Shown here in pieces: positions 4,520-5,022 of a stretch of 5,022 nucleotides of DNA. The stretch is from an uncultured Clostridia bacterium (lineage in GTDB: Bacteria; Bacillota; Clostridia; Oscillospirales; Ruminococcaceae): the NCBI GenBank assembly GCA_947630315.1, contig CANRHA010000141.1:1-5022 (forward strand), read 5' to 3'. Under the pieces are notes generated by a model. The model saw only the letters and a list, made by a program, of their open reading frames with translations. It ran no database searches and had not been told where the DNA came from. Each line of letters starts with the position of its first letter. Position 1 is the stretch's first letter. The translations under genes were made by a program, and so were the position numbers.

Positions 4520-5022
4520 ATGAGTTTTGGCAAAAATTTGCAGCACCTGAGGCGTATATGCGGAGAACTTACGCAGGAGGCTTTGGCGGAAAAGCTTAAA
4601 GTCAGCCGGCAGACCGTTTCAAAATGGGAACTTGACGAGTCGACGCCCGAAATGAATAAGGCCATTGAGCTTTGCGGGCTGTTCAACTGTTCTCTTGATA
4701 ATCTTTTTCGCGAAGAGATGGGCGTCTGCGACGATGCATACACAAACCTTCGCGTGGAAACTGTTCCCGGGTTTCGGTATGTAAAACACGCGGTGATCAG
4801 CAAAGATCCCGAGGGAGACGCCATCAACTGGGTGTTCAACATCGCCCGCGACAATGGCGTAGAACACCCTCGGGTGATAGGCTGGGATTTTCCATATGTT
4901 TCTTTAGAGCAGATAAACGTTTACCATATGCACGGCTATGAGGCTGCATGGATCCTGCCCGAAGGCGTAACACCGGAAGGAGCGGAGATCAGGGAGCAGA
5001 AGGCTCACAAATATGCCGCGAT
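4520..5022 (+). CDS. XRE-family regulator with effector-binding (GyrI-like) domain, 3' end cut by the window
   Basis: The first 167 residues are present and the frame is still open at the window edge. Residues about 5-65 are an XRE/Cro-CI helix-turn-helix (TQEALAEKLKVSRQTVSKWE, then STPEMNKAIELCGLFNCSLD), the usual N-terminus of Firmicutes one-component repressors. From about residue 75 the sequence changes to VETVPGFRYVKHAVISKD, later VIGWDFPYVSLEQINVYHM and HGYEAAWILPEG. This fits the AraC_E_bind/GyrI-like effector domain seen in BmrR/Rob-type regulators, where it binds small, often hydrophobic or cationic molecules. It should act as a cytoplasmic DNA-binding switch; target and ligand cannot be told here. 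It has its own promoter and ribosome site and is separated from the sigma gene by 1 kb of repeats. The HTH call is firm and the effector domain fairly likely. Confidence 0.9.
   Translation, partial: MSFGKNLQHLRRICGELTQEALAEKLKVSRQTVSKWELDESTPEMNKAIELCGLFNCSLDNLFREEMGVCDDAYTNLRVETVPGFRYVKHAVISKDPEGDAINWVFNIARDNGVEHPRVIGWDFPYVSLEQINVYHMHGYEAAWILPEGVTPEGAEIREQKAHKYAA

Noticed and set aside
4236..4523. 95-codon plus-strand frame between the repeats and the XRE gene
   Set aside because: It starts inside the direct repeat, runs through the predicted promoter and ribosome site of the XRE gene, and a second frame is open over the same stretch. I see no protein family features.
4375..4854. 159-codon minus-strand frame opposite the XRE gene
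   Set aside because: It overlaps the well-supported HTH coding frame antisense, including its start signals, and shows no domain.

Overview
The window reads as a piece of a Clostridia (Eubacteriales) chromosome, probably a gut Oscillospiraceae/Ruminococcus-type lineage. This is an inference from the strong Shine-Dalgarno sequences, the SigA-like promoters, the codon use and the type of regulators present; nothing here fixes the species. It holds one complete gene, the first 167 codons of a second gene, and about 1.4 kb of very repeat-rich intergenic DNA.

Layout. Positions 1-266 are a mosaic of repeats. A good extended -10 promoter (267-295) follows directly, then a leader with a perfect 14-bp palindrome (342-355). 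The main gene (371-3508) encodes a 1045-residue protein: an ECF-type sigma-70 factor (regions 2 and 4, residues about 20-180) joined to about 860 residues of soluble, non-membrane sequence. That extension contains helical, partly TPR-like stretches and a duplicated beta-type module resembling the DUF3108-like/TapB group. No anti-sigma gene is visible, so regulation may be built into the extension (inference).

The 1011-bp gap 3509-4519 holds no convincing gene. It carries two tandem copies of a repeat of about 105 bp whose third copy lies inverted in front of the sigma gene. It also holds further copies of a small palindromic core (ATTCGC-loop-GCGAAT), a GC-rich 297-bp element with terminal inverted repeats (3902-4198) that folds on paper into a perfect four-way junction, and a direct repeat of the first ~84 bp of the window (4204-4286). 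The sigma gene is therefore boxed by inverted repeats nested inside direct repeats.

A second promoter (4449-4477) leads into an XRE-type regulator with a C-terminal effector-binding (GyrI/AraC_E_bind-like) domain, cut by the window end. The two genes point the same way but have separate promoters and no evident functional link beyond both being regulators. The most unusual items are the large sigma fusion with its internal duplication and the nested repeat architecture around it.
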